Shown here one piece after another: positions 1 through 8,597 of a stretch of 64,000 bases of DNA. The notes beneath the pieces are model-generated. The model was not told the origin of the DNA. It was given only the letters and a program-made list of their open reading frames with translations, and did not search any database. Within the stretch, counting starts at the first letter, position 1. Each line of letters opens with the position of its first letter. Made by a program: the position numbers and the translations under genes. The stretch is taken from positions 372,001 through 436,000 of the forward strand of contig NZ_JACCBY010000002.1 of NCBI RefSeq assembly GCF_013409985.1, read 5' to 3'. Origin of the DNA: Sphingomonas melonis. GTDB taxonomy: Bacteria; Pseudomonadota; Alphaproteobacteria; Sphingomonadales; Sphingomonadaceae.

Positions 1-179
1 TCGCCGATTTCGAAGTCACCGTCACCTTCTGCTTCACGCCCGAGCACCTCGGCGTGCAGCCGCATCACAGCAGCGCGGCGCGCGATCCGCAGCAATTCGC
101 CGACTTCTGCGCGTGGATGATCGACCGCTACGCGCCCGCCGCCGCGACGACCGACCTCAGGACCGCCACGGCGAGGTGA
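1..179 (+). CDS. 3' end of a probable glycosidase-family gene (partial, possibly truncated)
   Basis: An open frame enters from the left edge (codons in phase with base 3) and stops at a TGA ending at 179. About 58 residues are visible, including the stretch TFCFTPEHLGVQPHHSS and then FADFCAWMIDRYAP. From memory this resembles an inner part of GH39/beta-xylosidase-like proteins found beside MDR and Gfo/Idh/MocA dehydrogenases, which is also the context here. In those proteins a WNEP-type segment follows, but here the frame ends about 15 residues later, after reading into the 3' end of the opposite-strand permease gene. The gene may therefore have lost its C-terminal part through a deletion. 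The family assignment is uncertain because only the end is visible. Confidence 0.4.
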   Translation, partial: ADFEVTVTFCFTPEHLGVQPHHSSAARDPQQFADFCAWMIDRYAPAAATTDLRTATAR

Positions 180-2028
180 TGACCATCAGCCGCGGGCCTG
201 CATGCGCGACCAGCGCGTTGCGCAGCCGTACCGACCGGCGGCTGTGAAGCAGCCGTTGCCACGGACGGCGCAGCACGAGTTCGGGGATGATGATCGCCAC
301 CGAGCGCCCCGGCGTGTCGGCGTCGATCCGCTCGACCAGTTCGAGCACCGGCCCCTCGATCTCGCGATAGGGCGCGGGCACGCAGACGAGGCGCGGCGGG
401 GTCAGGCCCGCCGCCTCGACCGGCGCGGCGATTTCTTCGGCGAAGGCGCGCTTGATCGCGACCAGATCCTCCTCCTGCTCGGGCCCGCCGAGCCGGACGA
501 GGTGGACCGCGATCACGTCCGGCGACAGCGTCATCGCGAACCGCAATGCGCGATCGCTGATCCGGTTGCGCTCTTCATACGCGATCAGGACGGTCGGCGG
601 CTGCGTCTCGTCGACATGGAAGGGCTCGGTCGCGGCGAGGCGGCGGTCGAGCCGGTCGTAATAGCGGCGCACGGCGTGCAGCAGGCCGATGGTCAGCGGG
701 ATGGCGATCACCACGATCCACGCGCCTTCGGCGAATTTGGCGGCGACGATGATGACCAGCGCGACGATCGTCGTCGTCGCTCCGAGCGCGTTGATCGCCA
801 GCCGCGGCCAATGCCGCCGCCCCTCGCGGCGCCAATGGACGACCATGCCGATCTGGCTCATCGTGAAGGTCAGGAACGCGCCGACCGCGAACAGCGGAAT
901 GAGATGGTCGGTGATGCCGCCGAAGGCGACCAGCAACGCGCCGCCGGTGACCGTCAGGAACACGACGCCGACCGAGAAGACCAGCCGCCGGTCCGCCACC
1001 GCGAACCCGCCCGGCAGGTAGCCGTCGAGCGCGACGAGGCGGCAGATACGCGGGAAGCCGACGAAGCTGGTGTTGGCCGACAGGCACAGCACGCACAGCA
1101 GGCTGGACATCGCGATGTAATAGATGGCGCCATGGCCGACGACCGCGCCGGCGAGCTGCGACAGCACGCTCTGATAGCCCGGCCTGGTCTGGTCCATCGC
1201 GCCGATACGATAGCCGTGGGCGACCGCGGCGATGCCGGCAAGCAGCAGGCCGAGCGCGAGGCAAATGACGGTCAGCGTGCGCCGCGCCTCGCGCACCACC
1301 GGCTCGCGAAAGGCGCCGACGCCGTTGGAAACGGCCTCCACGCCGGTCATCGCGGTGCAGCCGGCGGCGAAGGCGCGCAGCAGCAGCCACAGGCCGAGCG
1401 GCTCGACCGCGGCGGGCAGCGGCGGCGGCGCGATCACCGGCTCGCCATGGCCGGTGGCGAGGCGGACCAGCCCCCAGCCGATCACGCCGAGGAAGCTGAG
1501 CAGGAACAGATAGGTCGGCGCCGCGAAGAGCCAGCCCGCCTCGCGCGTGCCGCGCAGATTGGCGAGCGCGACCACCGCGAGGATGCCGAGGCACAGTTCG
1601 AGCGTCCACGGCTGGAGCACCGGCAGCGACGAGGTCAGCGCACCGACGCCGGCCGAGATGCCGACCGCGACGTTGAGCACGTAATCGATCATCAGCGCGG
1701 CCGCGGCGAGCAGCCCGGCATTGTCGCCGAGGTTCTGGCGCGCGACGGTGTAGGCGCCACCGTTGCTGGGATAGGCCAGGATCGTCTGGCGGTAGGAAAA
1801 ATAGAGGATCGCGAGCAGCGCGACGATCGGCGCAATCACCCAGCCGATCATCGCGACGCCGAGCGCGCCGAGCGGCGCGAGGATCGTCAGCGCGGCTTCG
1901 GGACCGTAGGAGGACGAGCCGAGACCGTCGAGGCCCATCGCCGGCACCCCGGCGACCCAGCCGATCTTCTGTTCGCCGCCTTCACGATTGGCGAGCCTTC
2001 GGCCCAGCAGGATATCGACCAGTTTCAT
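157..2028 (-). CDS. KimA-like APC superfamily permease with C-terminal cytosolic domain
   Basis: A 623-residue integral membrane protein. Residues 1-460 hold about twelve hydrophobic segments with APC-type signatures near the N-terminus (GLDGLGSSSYGPEAAL, then YPSNGGAYTVA). Residues 480-623 are soluble and look like a universal-stress-protein-type domain (PTVLIAYEERN near the start). This length and arrangement match the KimA/YdaO group, whose studied members are high-affinity K+ uptake transporters. Potassium as substrate is inferred from the family. The gene is divergent from the MDR gene at 2091 with 62 bp between starts, and its 3' end overlaps the partial gene at the left edge by 23 bp. 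An amino-acid permease is the main alternative. Confidence 0.8.
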   Translation of the reverse strand: MKLVDILLGRRLANREGGEQKIGWVAGVPAMGLDGLGSSSYGPEAALTILAPLGALGVAMIGWVIAPIVALLAILYFSYRQTILAYPSNGGAYTVARQNLGDNAGLLAAAALMIDYVLNVAVGISAGVGALTSSLPVLQPWTLELCLGILAVVALANLRGTREAGWLFAAPTYLFLLSFLGVIGWGLVRLATGHGEPVIAPPPLPAAVEPLGLWLLLRAFAAGCTAMTGVEAVSNGVGAFREPVVREARRTLTVICLALGLLLAGIAAVAHGYRIGAMDQTRPGYQSVLSQLAGAVVGHGAIYYIAMSSLLCVLCLSANTSFVGFPRICRLVALDGYLPGGFAVADRRLVFSVGVVFLTVTGGALLVAFGGITDHLIPLFAVGAFLTFTMSQIGMVVHWRREGRRHWPRLAINALGATTTIVALVIIVAAKFAEGAWIVVIAIPLTIGLLHAVRRYYDRLDRRLAATEPFHVDETQPPTVLIAYEERNRISDRALRFAMTLSPDVIAVHLVRLGGPEQEEDLVAIKRAFAEEIAAPVEAAGLTPPRLVCVPAPYREIEGPVLELVERIDADTPGRSVAIIIPELVLRRPWQRLLHSRRSVRLRNALVAHAGPRLMVITSPWRS

Positions 2029-2090
2029 GAGTCGGGTTCAACGCGTCGCGACGCGGCCGGTGTCCCGACGAACATATTGATGGAGGTTGC

Positions 2091-3086
2091 ATGACAGCGA
2101 TGGACGCGACGACGCCCGATACCGCGGCGATGCGCGCGGCGGTGCTGGCCGAGCCCGGGCGGATCGACCTGACGCGCGCGCCCCTGCCCGCTCCGGGCGC
2201 CGGCGAAGTACGGTTGCGGCTGGAGGGATGCGGCGTCTGTGCATCCAACCTCGAACCGTGGGCGGGGCTGCCGTGGATGACCTATCCGGGCGAACCCGGC
2301 GGGCTCGGCCATGAAGGCTGGGGCCGGATCGATGCGGTCGGCGACGGGGTCGAGACGCTGACGGTCGGCGATCGCGTCGCCGCCCTCTCCTATCGCTCGT
2401 TCGCCGATTACGATCTCGCCCAGGCGGACATGGTCGCCAAATTGCCCGCGGCGCTCGACGGCCAGCCGTTTCCCGGCGAGCCGCTCGGCTGCGCGTTCAA
2501 CATCTTCCGCCGCAGCGACATTCGCGCCGGCCAGACGGTGGCGATCATCGGCATCGGCTTCCTCGGCGCGGTGCTGACCAAGCTGGCGAGCGACGCCGGC
2601 GCGCGCGTGATCGCGATCTCGCGGCGGCAGGAGAGCCTGGACCTCGCCACGCATTACGGGGCCGCCGAAACGATCCCGATGCACGATCACTGGCAGATCA
2701 TCGAGCGGGTCAAGGCGTTGACCGGCGAGGCGATGTGCGAGCGGGTGATCGAGGCGGTCGGCAAGCAATGGCCGCTCGACCTCGCCACCGCGTTGATCGG
2801 CTTCGGCGGGCGGCTGGTGGTGGCCGGCTATCACCAGGACGGCCCGCGGCAGGTCAACATGCAGGACTGGAACTGGAAGGGCATCGACGTGGTCAACGCG
2901 CACGAGCGCGACCCCGCGGTGCAGATGCAGGGGCTGCGCGAGGCGATCGACGCGGTGGCGAGCGGGCGGCTCGATCCCGCCCCGCTGTACACGCACCGCT
3001 ATCCGCTGGAGCGGCTCGGCGAGGCGCTGGACGCGACGCGGGACAAGCCGGCGGGGTTCGTAAAGGCGCTGGTGGAATTGGACTGA
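2091..3086 (+). CDS. MDR-family (zinc-type) alcohol dehydrogenase-like oxidoreductase
   Basis: A 331-residue medium-chain dehydrogenase. The N-terminal GroES-like domain carries GCGVCASNLEPW and a GHEGWG segment matching the conserved GHE of the family. The Rossmann domain (from about residue 150) has IIGIGFLGAVL for NAD(P) binding. The Cys of GCGVC and the His of GHE would serve a catalytic metal site, although the structural four-Cys lobe of classical alcohol dehydrogenases is absent. The start is well supported by TGGAGG seven bases before the ATG. The next gene on the same strand is a Gfo/Idh/MocA oxidoreductase, and the partial glycosidase gene lies nearby, which suggests sugar or polyol oxidation. 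The substrate is unknown. Confidence 0.82.
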   Translation: MTAMDATTPDTAAMRAAVLAEPGRIDLTRAPLPAPGAGEVRLRLEGCGVCASNLEPWAGLPWMTYPGEPGGLGHEGWGRIDAVGDGVETLTVGDRVAALSYRSFADYDLAQADMVAKLPAALDGQPFPGEPLGCAFNIFRRSDIRAGQTVAIIGIGFLGAVLTKLASDAGARVIAISRRQESLDLATHYGAAETIPMHDHWQIIERVKALTGEAMCERVIEAVGKQWPLDLATALIGFGGRLVVAGYHQDGPRQVNMQDWNWKGIDVVNAHERDPAVQMQGLREAIDAVASGRLDPAPLYTHRYPLERLGEALDATRDKPAGFVKALVELD

Positions 3087-3162
3087 GGTTTCTTCGTGGT
3101 GAGGGCGCTGTGTTTGGGAAACGTCTCCTTAACCCCCATGCTTCGCGTGTCTCCCCCGCCAA

Positions 3163-3369
3163 GGCAGGCAATCGCATAAGGCTGCGGGGATCGGGTCCAA
3201 CCGGCATTTACATCAGATCTGTCACCCCGGACTTGTTCCGGGGTCCACCCCGCCGCAAGAGAAACGTGTCGGAACAAGCCCTTTCTCCTCGCCGCAGAGT
3301 GGACGCCGGAACAAGTCCGGGGTGACGAAGTGCGTTAAAGTTGACGCGTCACAGGCGATTGCCCTGACC
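3163..3369. repeat. Nested inverted-repeat element, copy A
   Basis: The core has two 28-bp arms, 3221-3248 (begins GTCACCCCGGAC) and 3299-3326 (ends GTCCGGGGTGAC), complementary at 27 of 28 positions around a 50-bp centre. An outer pair, GGCAGGCAATCGC at 3163-3175 and GCGATTGCCCTGACC at 3355-3369, is also inverted. Four further copies lie in this window at about 23676, 41201, 47341 and 51276. The element fills most of the 394-bp gap between the MDR and Gfo/Idh/MocA genes; no gene is seen there. It is non-coding and could fold into a long hairpin. Its family name is not known to me. Confidence 0.85.
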
Positions 3370-3414
3370 GCCCGGCGGGGTAGGCCGAAGGCCTGATAGA
3401 TGGGGGAAAGGCGG

Positions 3415-3444
3415 GAGCCATCCAGCTAAAGGCTGGCTCTCTTT
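3415..3444 (+). terminator. Weak terminator-like hairpin
   Basis: GAGCCA (3415-3420) pairs with TGGCTC (3434-3439) across a 13-base loop and is followed by TCTCTTT. It lies between the MDR gene and the Gfo/Idh/MocA gene, so it could separate their transcripts. The stem is short and the T-tract interrupted. Confidence 0.3.
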
Positions 3445-3480
3445 AAACAAAGCGCCCCAGACGGCGGCAAGACAGGACGA

Positions 3481-4461
3481 ATGATGACCAGACCGCGCGT
3501 GGGATTTCTAGGGACCGGATGGATCGGCCGGCATCGCATGGAGGCGATGGTCGCGACCGGGGCGATCGAGGTCGCCGCGGTGTGCGATCCGTCGGACGCC
3601 TGCGTGCGCGATGCCGCGGCGCTGGCACCGGAGGCGATGGTGGTGCCGTCGCTCGACGCGATGCTGGCGCTCGGGCTCGACGGGGTGGTGATCGCGACGC
3701 CCTCGGCGCTGCATGCCGACCAGGCGATCGCCGCGCTGCGCGCCGGGGCGGCGGTGTTCTGCCAGAAGCCCCTCGGTCGCTCGGGGCCGGAGACGCAGGC
3801 GGTGATCGATGCGGCACGCGCCGCCGACCGGCTGCTCGGCGTCGATCTGTCCTATCGCCATACCGAGGCGATGCAGGCGATCGCCGGGTTGATCCGCGAC
3901 GGCGCGCTCGGCGAGATCTTCGCGGTCGATCTCACCTTCCATAACGCCTACGGACCGGGCAAGCCGTGGTTCTTCGACCCGGCGCAGTCGGGCGGTGGCT
4001 GCGTCATCGACCTCGGCGTGCATCTCGTCGACCTCGCCCTGTGGGCGCTCGGCTTCCCCGCGGTCGGCGACGTCGAGGCGATGCTGCGCGCCGGCGGACG
4101 GCCGCTGCAACCCGGCGAGGTCGAGGATTTCGCCACCGCGCGCTTCGACGCCGGCGGTGCCTCGGTGCGCCTCGCCTGTTCGTGGAACCTGCATGCCGGG
4201 CGCGACGCGGTGATCGAGGCGGCCTTCTACGGCACCAGGGGCGGCGCGGCGCTGCGTAACGTTTCGGGATCGTTCTATGACTTCACGGCGCAGCATTTCA
4301 CCGGTACGCACGCCGCCACGCTGACCGCGCCACCCGATGCCTGGGGCGCGCGATCGGCTGCCGTCTGGGCGGAGCAGCTTGCTGCCTCGCCCGCATTCGA
4401 CCCTGCCGCGGCGCTGTTCGCGCGCAGCGCCGAGGTGCTCGACCGCATCTATGGCCGTTAG
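3481..4461 (+). CDS. Gfo/Idh/MocA family oxidoreductase
   Basis: A 326-residue two-domain dehydrogenase. The Rossmann fold starts at residue 5 with VGFLGTGWIGRH. The C-terminal domain has the conserved DLGVHLVDLALWALG helix, which supplies the Asp and His of the usual Lys-Asp-His active site. The motif normally read as EKP is QKP here (Gln95-Lys96-Pro97), keeping the catalytic Lys but losing the Glu. Two adjacent ATGs (3481, 3484) follow AGGACGA. It probably oxidises or reduces a sugar or inositol derivative with NAD(P) in the cytoplasm. It lies downstream of an MDR dehydrogenase and 20 bp before a phospholipase D-like gene. The substrate cannot be told from sequence. Confidence 0.85.
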   Translation: MMTRPRVGFLGTGWIGRHRMEAMVATGAIEVAAVCDPSDACVRDAAALAPEAMVVPSLDAMLALGLDGVVIATPSALHADQAIAALRAGAAVFCQKPLGRSGPETQAVIDAARAADRLLGVDLSYRHTEAMQAIAGLIRDGALGEIFAVDLTFHNAYGPGKPWFFDPAQSGGGCVIDLGVHLVDLALWALGFPAVGDVEAMLRAGGRPLQPGEVEDFATARFDAGGASVRLACSWNLHAGRDAVIEAAFYGTRGGAALRNVSGSFYDFTAQHFTGTHAATLTAPPDAWGARSAAVWAEQLAASPAFDPAAALFARSAEVLDRIYGR

Positions 4462-4481
4462 GAAGGACAGAGCGCACGCAC

Positions 4482-5954
4482 ATGGGCGATACAGCCATGG
4501 ATGACTCGGGGTTGCTCGATCCGGGCCGCAACGTCTGGCGCGTCGAGCGGGCCGAGCGCCTGTCGGTGATCGTCGATGCCGATCGCTATTTCGGTGTCGC
4601 GCGCGAAGCGTTCGCACAGGCGAAGCGGCGGATCATGCTGGTCGGCTGGGATTTCGACGCGCGCATCCGGCTGGTCGGCAGCAACACCAGCACCGAGGGG
4701 CCGGAGACGGTCGGCGACTTCCTCTACTGGCTGGTCGAGCGCAATCCCGAGCTGGAGCTGTACCTGCTGCGCTGGGACGTCGGCGCGATGAAGTCGATCT
4801 TCCGCGGCAAGACCGTGTTCACCGTGCTCAAATGGGCGCGCCATCCGCGCATCCACGTCAAGCTCGACCACCATCATCCCACCGCCTCCTCGCATCACCA
4901 GAAGCTGGTCTCGATCGACGATTGCCTCGCTTTCTGCGGCGGGATCGACATGACCGCGGAGCGTTGGGACACGCGCGCGCACCGCGACGACGATCCCGGC
5001 CGCAAGCTGCCCGGCGGCAAGCCGTACAAGCCGTGGCACGACGCCACGACCGCGATCACCGGCCCGGCGGCGGGCGCGCTCGCCGAATTGTGCCGCAAGC
5101 GCTGGCAGCGCGCGACGGGGGTTATGCTGCCGGCGATCGACGTGCAGGGCAGCTGCTGGCCGGCGTCGCTCGAGCCGACCTTCGAAGGCGTCGAGCTCGG
5201 CATCGCGCGCAGCCAGCCGGAGATGCCCGACGAGGCGCCGGTGACCGAGATCGAGGCGCTGTTCCTCGACCAGATCCGCAGCGCCCGCCGCCACATCTAT
5301 TGCGAAAGCCAGTATTTCGCCTCGCGCCGGATCGCCGAGGCGATCGCCGCGCGGCTCGACGAAGAAGACGGGCCGGAGATCGTCATCGTCAACCCGCTGA
5401 CCGCGCAAGGCTGGCTGGAGCCGCTGGCGATGGACACGGCGCGGGCGCGGCTGGTCGAGACGCTGCGGCGGCGCGACACGCACGGGCGGCTGCGGCTCTA
5501 TCACCCGTTTACCCGCGGCGGCACGGCGATCTACTGCCACGCCAAGATCACCATCGTCGACGACCGGCAGCTGCGCGTCGGGTCGGCGAACATCAACAAT
5601 CGCTCGCTGCGGCTCGATACCGAATGCGACGTGGTGATCGACGCGGTGCGCCATCCCGACGATGGGCTTGAGGCGAAGATCGTCGCGGTGCGCAACGACC
5701 TCATCGCCGAGCATCTCGACGTGCCGGCGGAGCGCGTGGGCCAGTTGATCGAGCAGACCGGGTCGCTGATCGAGACGATCGAGCGGCTGCGCGGGCCGGG
5801 ACGATCGCTGCGGCCCTATGCGGCGCCGGATCTCGACGGCGTCGAGAAATGGCTGGCGGACAATGAGGTGCTCGACCCCGAGGGCCCAGGCGAGATGTTC
5901 GAGGCGGTGACGCACCGCGGCCTGTTCCGCGGCCGGCTGCGGCGGGGGCGTTAG
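4482..5954 (+). CDS. Phospholipase D / cardiolipin synthase-like protein
   Basis: A 490-residue protein with two HxKx4D catalytic motifs, HQKLVSID at about residue 139 and HAKITIVD at about residue 353, each followed by the expected small-residue turn (GGIDM; GSANINNRS). The two half-sites build one PLD active site that uses a phosphohistidine intermediate, so the protein should hydrolyse or transfer phosphodiester headgroups. No N-terminal transmembrane helices are visible, unlike ClsA-type cardiolipin synthases, which makes a soluble PLD-type enzyme more likely. It starts 20 bp after the Gfo/Idh/MocA gene and may be cotranscribed. Its 3' end faces that of the TonB receptor across a hairpin. 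Confidence 0.88.
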   Translation: MGDTAMDDSGLLDPGRNVWRVERAERLSVIVDADRYFGVAREAFAQAKRRIMLVGWDFDARIRLVGSNTSTEGPETVGDFLYWLVERNPELELYLLRWDVGAMKSIFRGKTVFTVLKWARHPRIHVKLDHHHPTASSHHQKLVSIDDCLAFCGGIDMTAERWDTRAHRDDDPGRKLPGGKPYKPWHDATTAITGPAAGALAELCRKRWQRATGVMLPAIDVQGSCWPASLEPTFEGVELGIARSQPEMPDEAPVTEIEALFLDQIRSARRHIYCESQYFASRRIAEAIAARLDEEDGPEIVIVNPLTAQGWLEPLAMDTARARLVETLRRRDTHGRLRLYHPFTRGGTAIYCHAKITIVDDRQLRVGSANINNRSLRLDTECDVVIDAVRHPDDGLEAKIVAVRNDLIAEHLDVPAERVGQLIEQTGSLIETIERLRGPGRSLRPYAAPDLDGVEKWLADNEVLDPEGPGEMFEAVTHRGLFRGRLRRGR

Positions 5955-5984
5955 ACGGAGCGGACGCGAGAGCCCGTCGATGCG

Positions 5985-6016
5985 GCGGGTGCCCGGGGCG
6001 GCCCCCGGACACCCGC
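5985..6016. terminator. GC-rich hairpin between convergent genes
   Basis: GCGGGTG (5985-5991) pairs with CACCCGC (6010-6016), and after one mismatch CCGGGG (5993-5998) pairs with CCCCGG (6003-6008). It lies between the converging ends of the PLD gene and the TonB receptor gene and could end transcription from both sides. No T-tract follows. Confidence 0.5.
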
Positions 6017-6020
6017 GCGG

Positions 6021-8471
6021 TCAGAACCCGCCGGAGAGCGTGAAGAACGCCATGCGCGGCGGCTGCGCATAGCTGTTATAGGTTTGCGCGGGGGCTGCGA
6101 CGATGATTTCGTAGATGCCCTTGCGATTGGTGACGTTGGTGATGTTGACCGACAGCCGGAGGTTGTGCAGCCCCGATACGACGGTCGGCGGCAGCGTATA
6201 AGATGCCTGCAGGTTGAGCAGGACGCGGCCGGGTACCGACTGGTCGTTGGTATAAGTGGCGAAGCGGGGGCCGACATAGTCGCCGATCACCTGCGTCTCG
6301 AAGGGGCCCGCGTTCAGCGTCAGGACGGTCTTGTTCAGCCAGCGGGCGACGTTGGGCACGTCCTTGCCGGCGGTGCGCACGAGCGCGGTGCCGCTCTTGT
6401 AATCGTCGGCGTAGCGCGAGCGGTTGTACGACAGCGCGTTGTAGAGCGACACCGACGGGCCGAAGCGCAGCGTCGCCGCCGCATCGATGCCGTTGGTACG
6501 CACCGCGCCGACGTTCTGGAGGATCGTCGCCCCGCCCAGCACCGAGCCGATGACCTGCGTCGAACTGATCGGCAGCAGCCGGTTGCTGAAGTCGACATGA
6601 TAGGCGCTGATCTGCGCCTCGACACCCGTCAGCGGCCCGGCGTCGACATGGTGCCGGGTCCGCACGCCGGCCTCATAGGTCCAGGAGGTTTCGGGCTGCG
6701 TGGTCTGCTTGATCGCGTCGAACAGCTCCTGACTGCCGACGTTATAGGGCGATAGCGCCCCGGCGATGGACGCCTGAAAATGGCGGACGTTCTGCTGCAC
6801 GTGGCCGAAGATCTGGTCGTCGGGCGTCACGTCCCAGGCCGCGCCGATCGCCGGCAGGAACCATTTGCGCGTGTTGATCCGGCCTTCGGGATAGCGGGTC
6901 GGCCTGCCGCCCGTATAGGCGATGGCGCCGGGCAGCGGCTGCACGGGCACGCGACCATCGGCGAACTGCAGGCTCGACTTGAAGCCGGCTTCGATCGTCA
7001 GCGATGGCGTAACGTGCCAGCGATCCTGCAGATGAAGCTGGACCACGTCATATTTGGCGACGCTGGCATATTGGGTGAGCTTGAGCAGCGCAGGGTCGGC
7101 CCATTCATAGGGCGACGGCGGCGGCGCATCGACCGGCACCGCATACCAGTTGCGGAAGATCGTGTTGCGATTGTGCTCGTACCAGCCGCCCAGGCCGATC
7201 TCGTGATCGCCCGCGGTGATCGCCAGCCTCGACAGCCACCCCTTGCGATCGATGCCATATTCGGTGGTGCGCAGCGCATAGCCGGAATTGCCGAACACCG
7301 TCTTCAGGTTCTGCCCCGGAAAATAGACCGCGAACATAGTTGGCAGGCCAGCGGCCGACACCGGGCCGACGATCTGCCCCTGCCCCTCGTCATGATGACC
7401 ATAGACCTGGTTGCTGAACGTCACGGCGTCACTGAAGCGATAGTCGTATTTGACGTAGAAGAGATAATCGGTGCGCTGGGCATCGCCGTAATAGTTGGAA
7501 TAATTGTTCGGATTGTCGGCCGGCGGCTTGCCGTCGGCATCGACGTAGCGCAGCGCCGCCTGCCAGTCGGGATAGAGCAGCGAGCGGTAATAGGGCTCCA
7601 GCCCGCCCGCGTTGTGCGCCACCGAATCCTGGTTCGGCTCGGCCTTATCGGACAGCGCGGCATAGCCGGTCAGCGTACCATGTTCGCCCTTGTGGACGAA
7701 CTTGGCGTTGGCCTGCCAACCGCCCTGGTTGGCGCGGAATTCCCAGGCGCGCGCCTTCTGCCGGACGATCGAAAGATAGCCGCTGTTGGTGCCGCCGAAC
7801 GCCTCCGCATCGCCGCTGTCGATGCGCAGATAGGTGCGTTGCGCATTGTAGCTGCCGAGCGTCTGCGCGAAGCGAAGCCCCGCCCGCGCCGAGGGCTGGC
7901 CGGTATAGGTTTCCAGCCCGCCGCCGAGGTTGCTCGCCGAGGCGGTGGCGAGGTCGGCGGCACCCGAGGTCAGGCGGACCGAGCCGACATCCTCGCTGAT
8001 CACCGCGCGCTGCGGCGACAGGCCGTTGTAATTGCCATAGGATTGGTCGCCGAGCGGCACGCCGTCGAGGGTGAAGCCAAGCTGGTTCTGGTTGAAGCCG
8101 TGGACGATGAGCGAGATGTTCTGCTCGTTGTTGCCCCAGGGATCGGCGGTCTCGAACTGCACGCCGGGCAGCGTCTGGATCGCCTTGACCGGGTTCACGC
8201 CGGGCAGCACCTTCTGCATCTCGGCGCCGTCGATCGTCACCGCGGAACGCGTGGTGCGTGCGGCGGTGACGACGACCACGCCGGAGTCGTCGTTACCCTG
8301 CTGCGCCGTCGCCGGTGCGGCACCCTGCTGGGCGGCATTATCCGCGCCGGCAGCCTCCGGTGCGGCTGTCGTCTGGGCGACGGCGGTACCGGCCTGCCCC
8401 AGGGCCGCAAGCGAGACGGCGAACAACAAGGCGCCGCGGCGACGGCGCGCGGCGGTGGACGGTATTGGCAT
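6021..8471 (-). CDS. TonB-dependent outer-membrane receptor (next to PhoD)
   Basis: A receptor of 816 residues from the chosen start, the ATG at 8471, which follows GGGGAAG at good spacing and opens a signal peptide (MPIPSTAARRRRG, then a hydrophobic run ending GTAVAQ). A longer frame upstream of this ATG has no signal-peptide logic. A plug domain follows (about residues 70-220, with AEMQKVLPGVNPVKAIQTLP and VRLTSGAADLATAS), then a 22-strand-type barrel ending in Phe. It would import a large or scarce substrate across the outer membrane with TonB energy. It lies 126 bp downstream of a PhoD-type phosphatase on the same strand, so an organophosphate or a phosphate-starvation role is plausible but not shown. 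Confidence 0.9.
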   Translation of the reverse strand: MPIPSTAARRRRGALLFAVSLAALGQAGTAVAQTTAAPEAAGADNAAQQGAAPATAQQGNDDSGVVVVTAARTTRSAVTIDGAEMQKVLPGVNPVKAIQTLPGVQFETADPWGNNEQNISLIVHGFNQNQLGFTLDGVPLGDQSYGNYNGLSPQRAVISEDVGSVRLTSGAADLATASASNLGGGLETYTGQPSARAGLRFAQTLGSYNAQRTYLRIDSGDAEAFGGTNSGYLSIVRQKARAWEFRANQGGWQANAKFVHKGEHGTLTGYAALSDKAEPNQDSVAHNAGGLEPYYRSLLYPDWQAALRYVDADGKPPADNPNNYSNYYGDAQRTDYLFYVKYDYRFSDAVTFSNQVYGHHDEGQGQIVGPVSAAGLPTMFAVYFPGQNLKTVFGNSGYALRTTEYGIDRKGWLSRLAITAGDHEIGLGGWYEHNRNTIFRNWYAVPVDAPPPSPYEWADPALLKLTQYASVAKYDVVQLHLQDRWHVTPSLTIEAGFKSSLQFADGRVPVQPLPGAIAYTGGRPTRYPEGRINTRKWFLPAIGAAWDVTPDDQIFGHVQQNVRHFQASIAGALSPYNVGSQELFDAIKQTTQPETSWTYEAGVRTRHHVDAGPLTGVEAQISAYHVDFSNRLLPISSTQVIGSVLGGATILQNVGAVRTNGIDAAATLRFGPSVSLYNALSYNRSRYADDYKSGTALVRTAGKDVPNVARWLNKTVLTLNAGPFETQVIGDYVGPRFATYTNDQSVPGRVLLNLQASYTLPPTVVSGLHNLRLSVNITNVTNRKGIYEIIVAAPAQTYNSYAQPPRMAFFTLSGGF

Positions 8472-8597
8472 GATCTTCCCCAACTCGACCGCACCACTGC
8501 GGTCGTGCGGTCGGTTAGGGACGGGATATGACCGTTCCGGGTCTTCTTGGTTGCGCTCCGGCGTATTTTGCAAACGATTGCGACGAAGCGAACCGGG

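Noticed and set aside
202..2094. Long plus-strand frame opposite the KimA-like permease gene
   Set aside because: It is rich in Arg, Asp, Gln and Ala with no domain sense, and mirrors codon bias of the real gene on the other strand; a common artefact in high-GC DNA.
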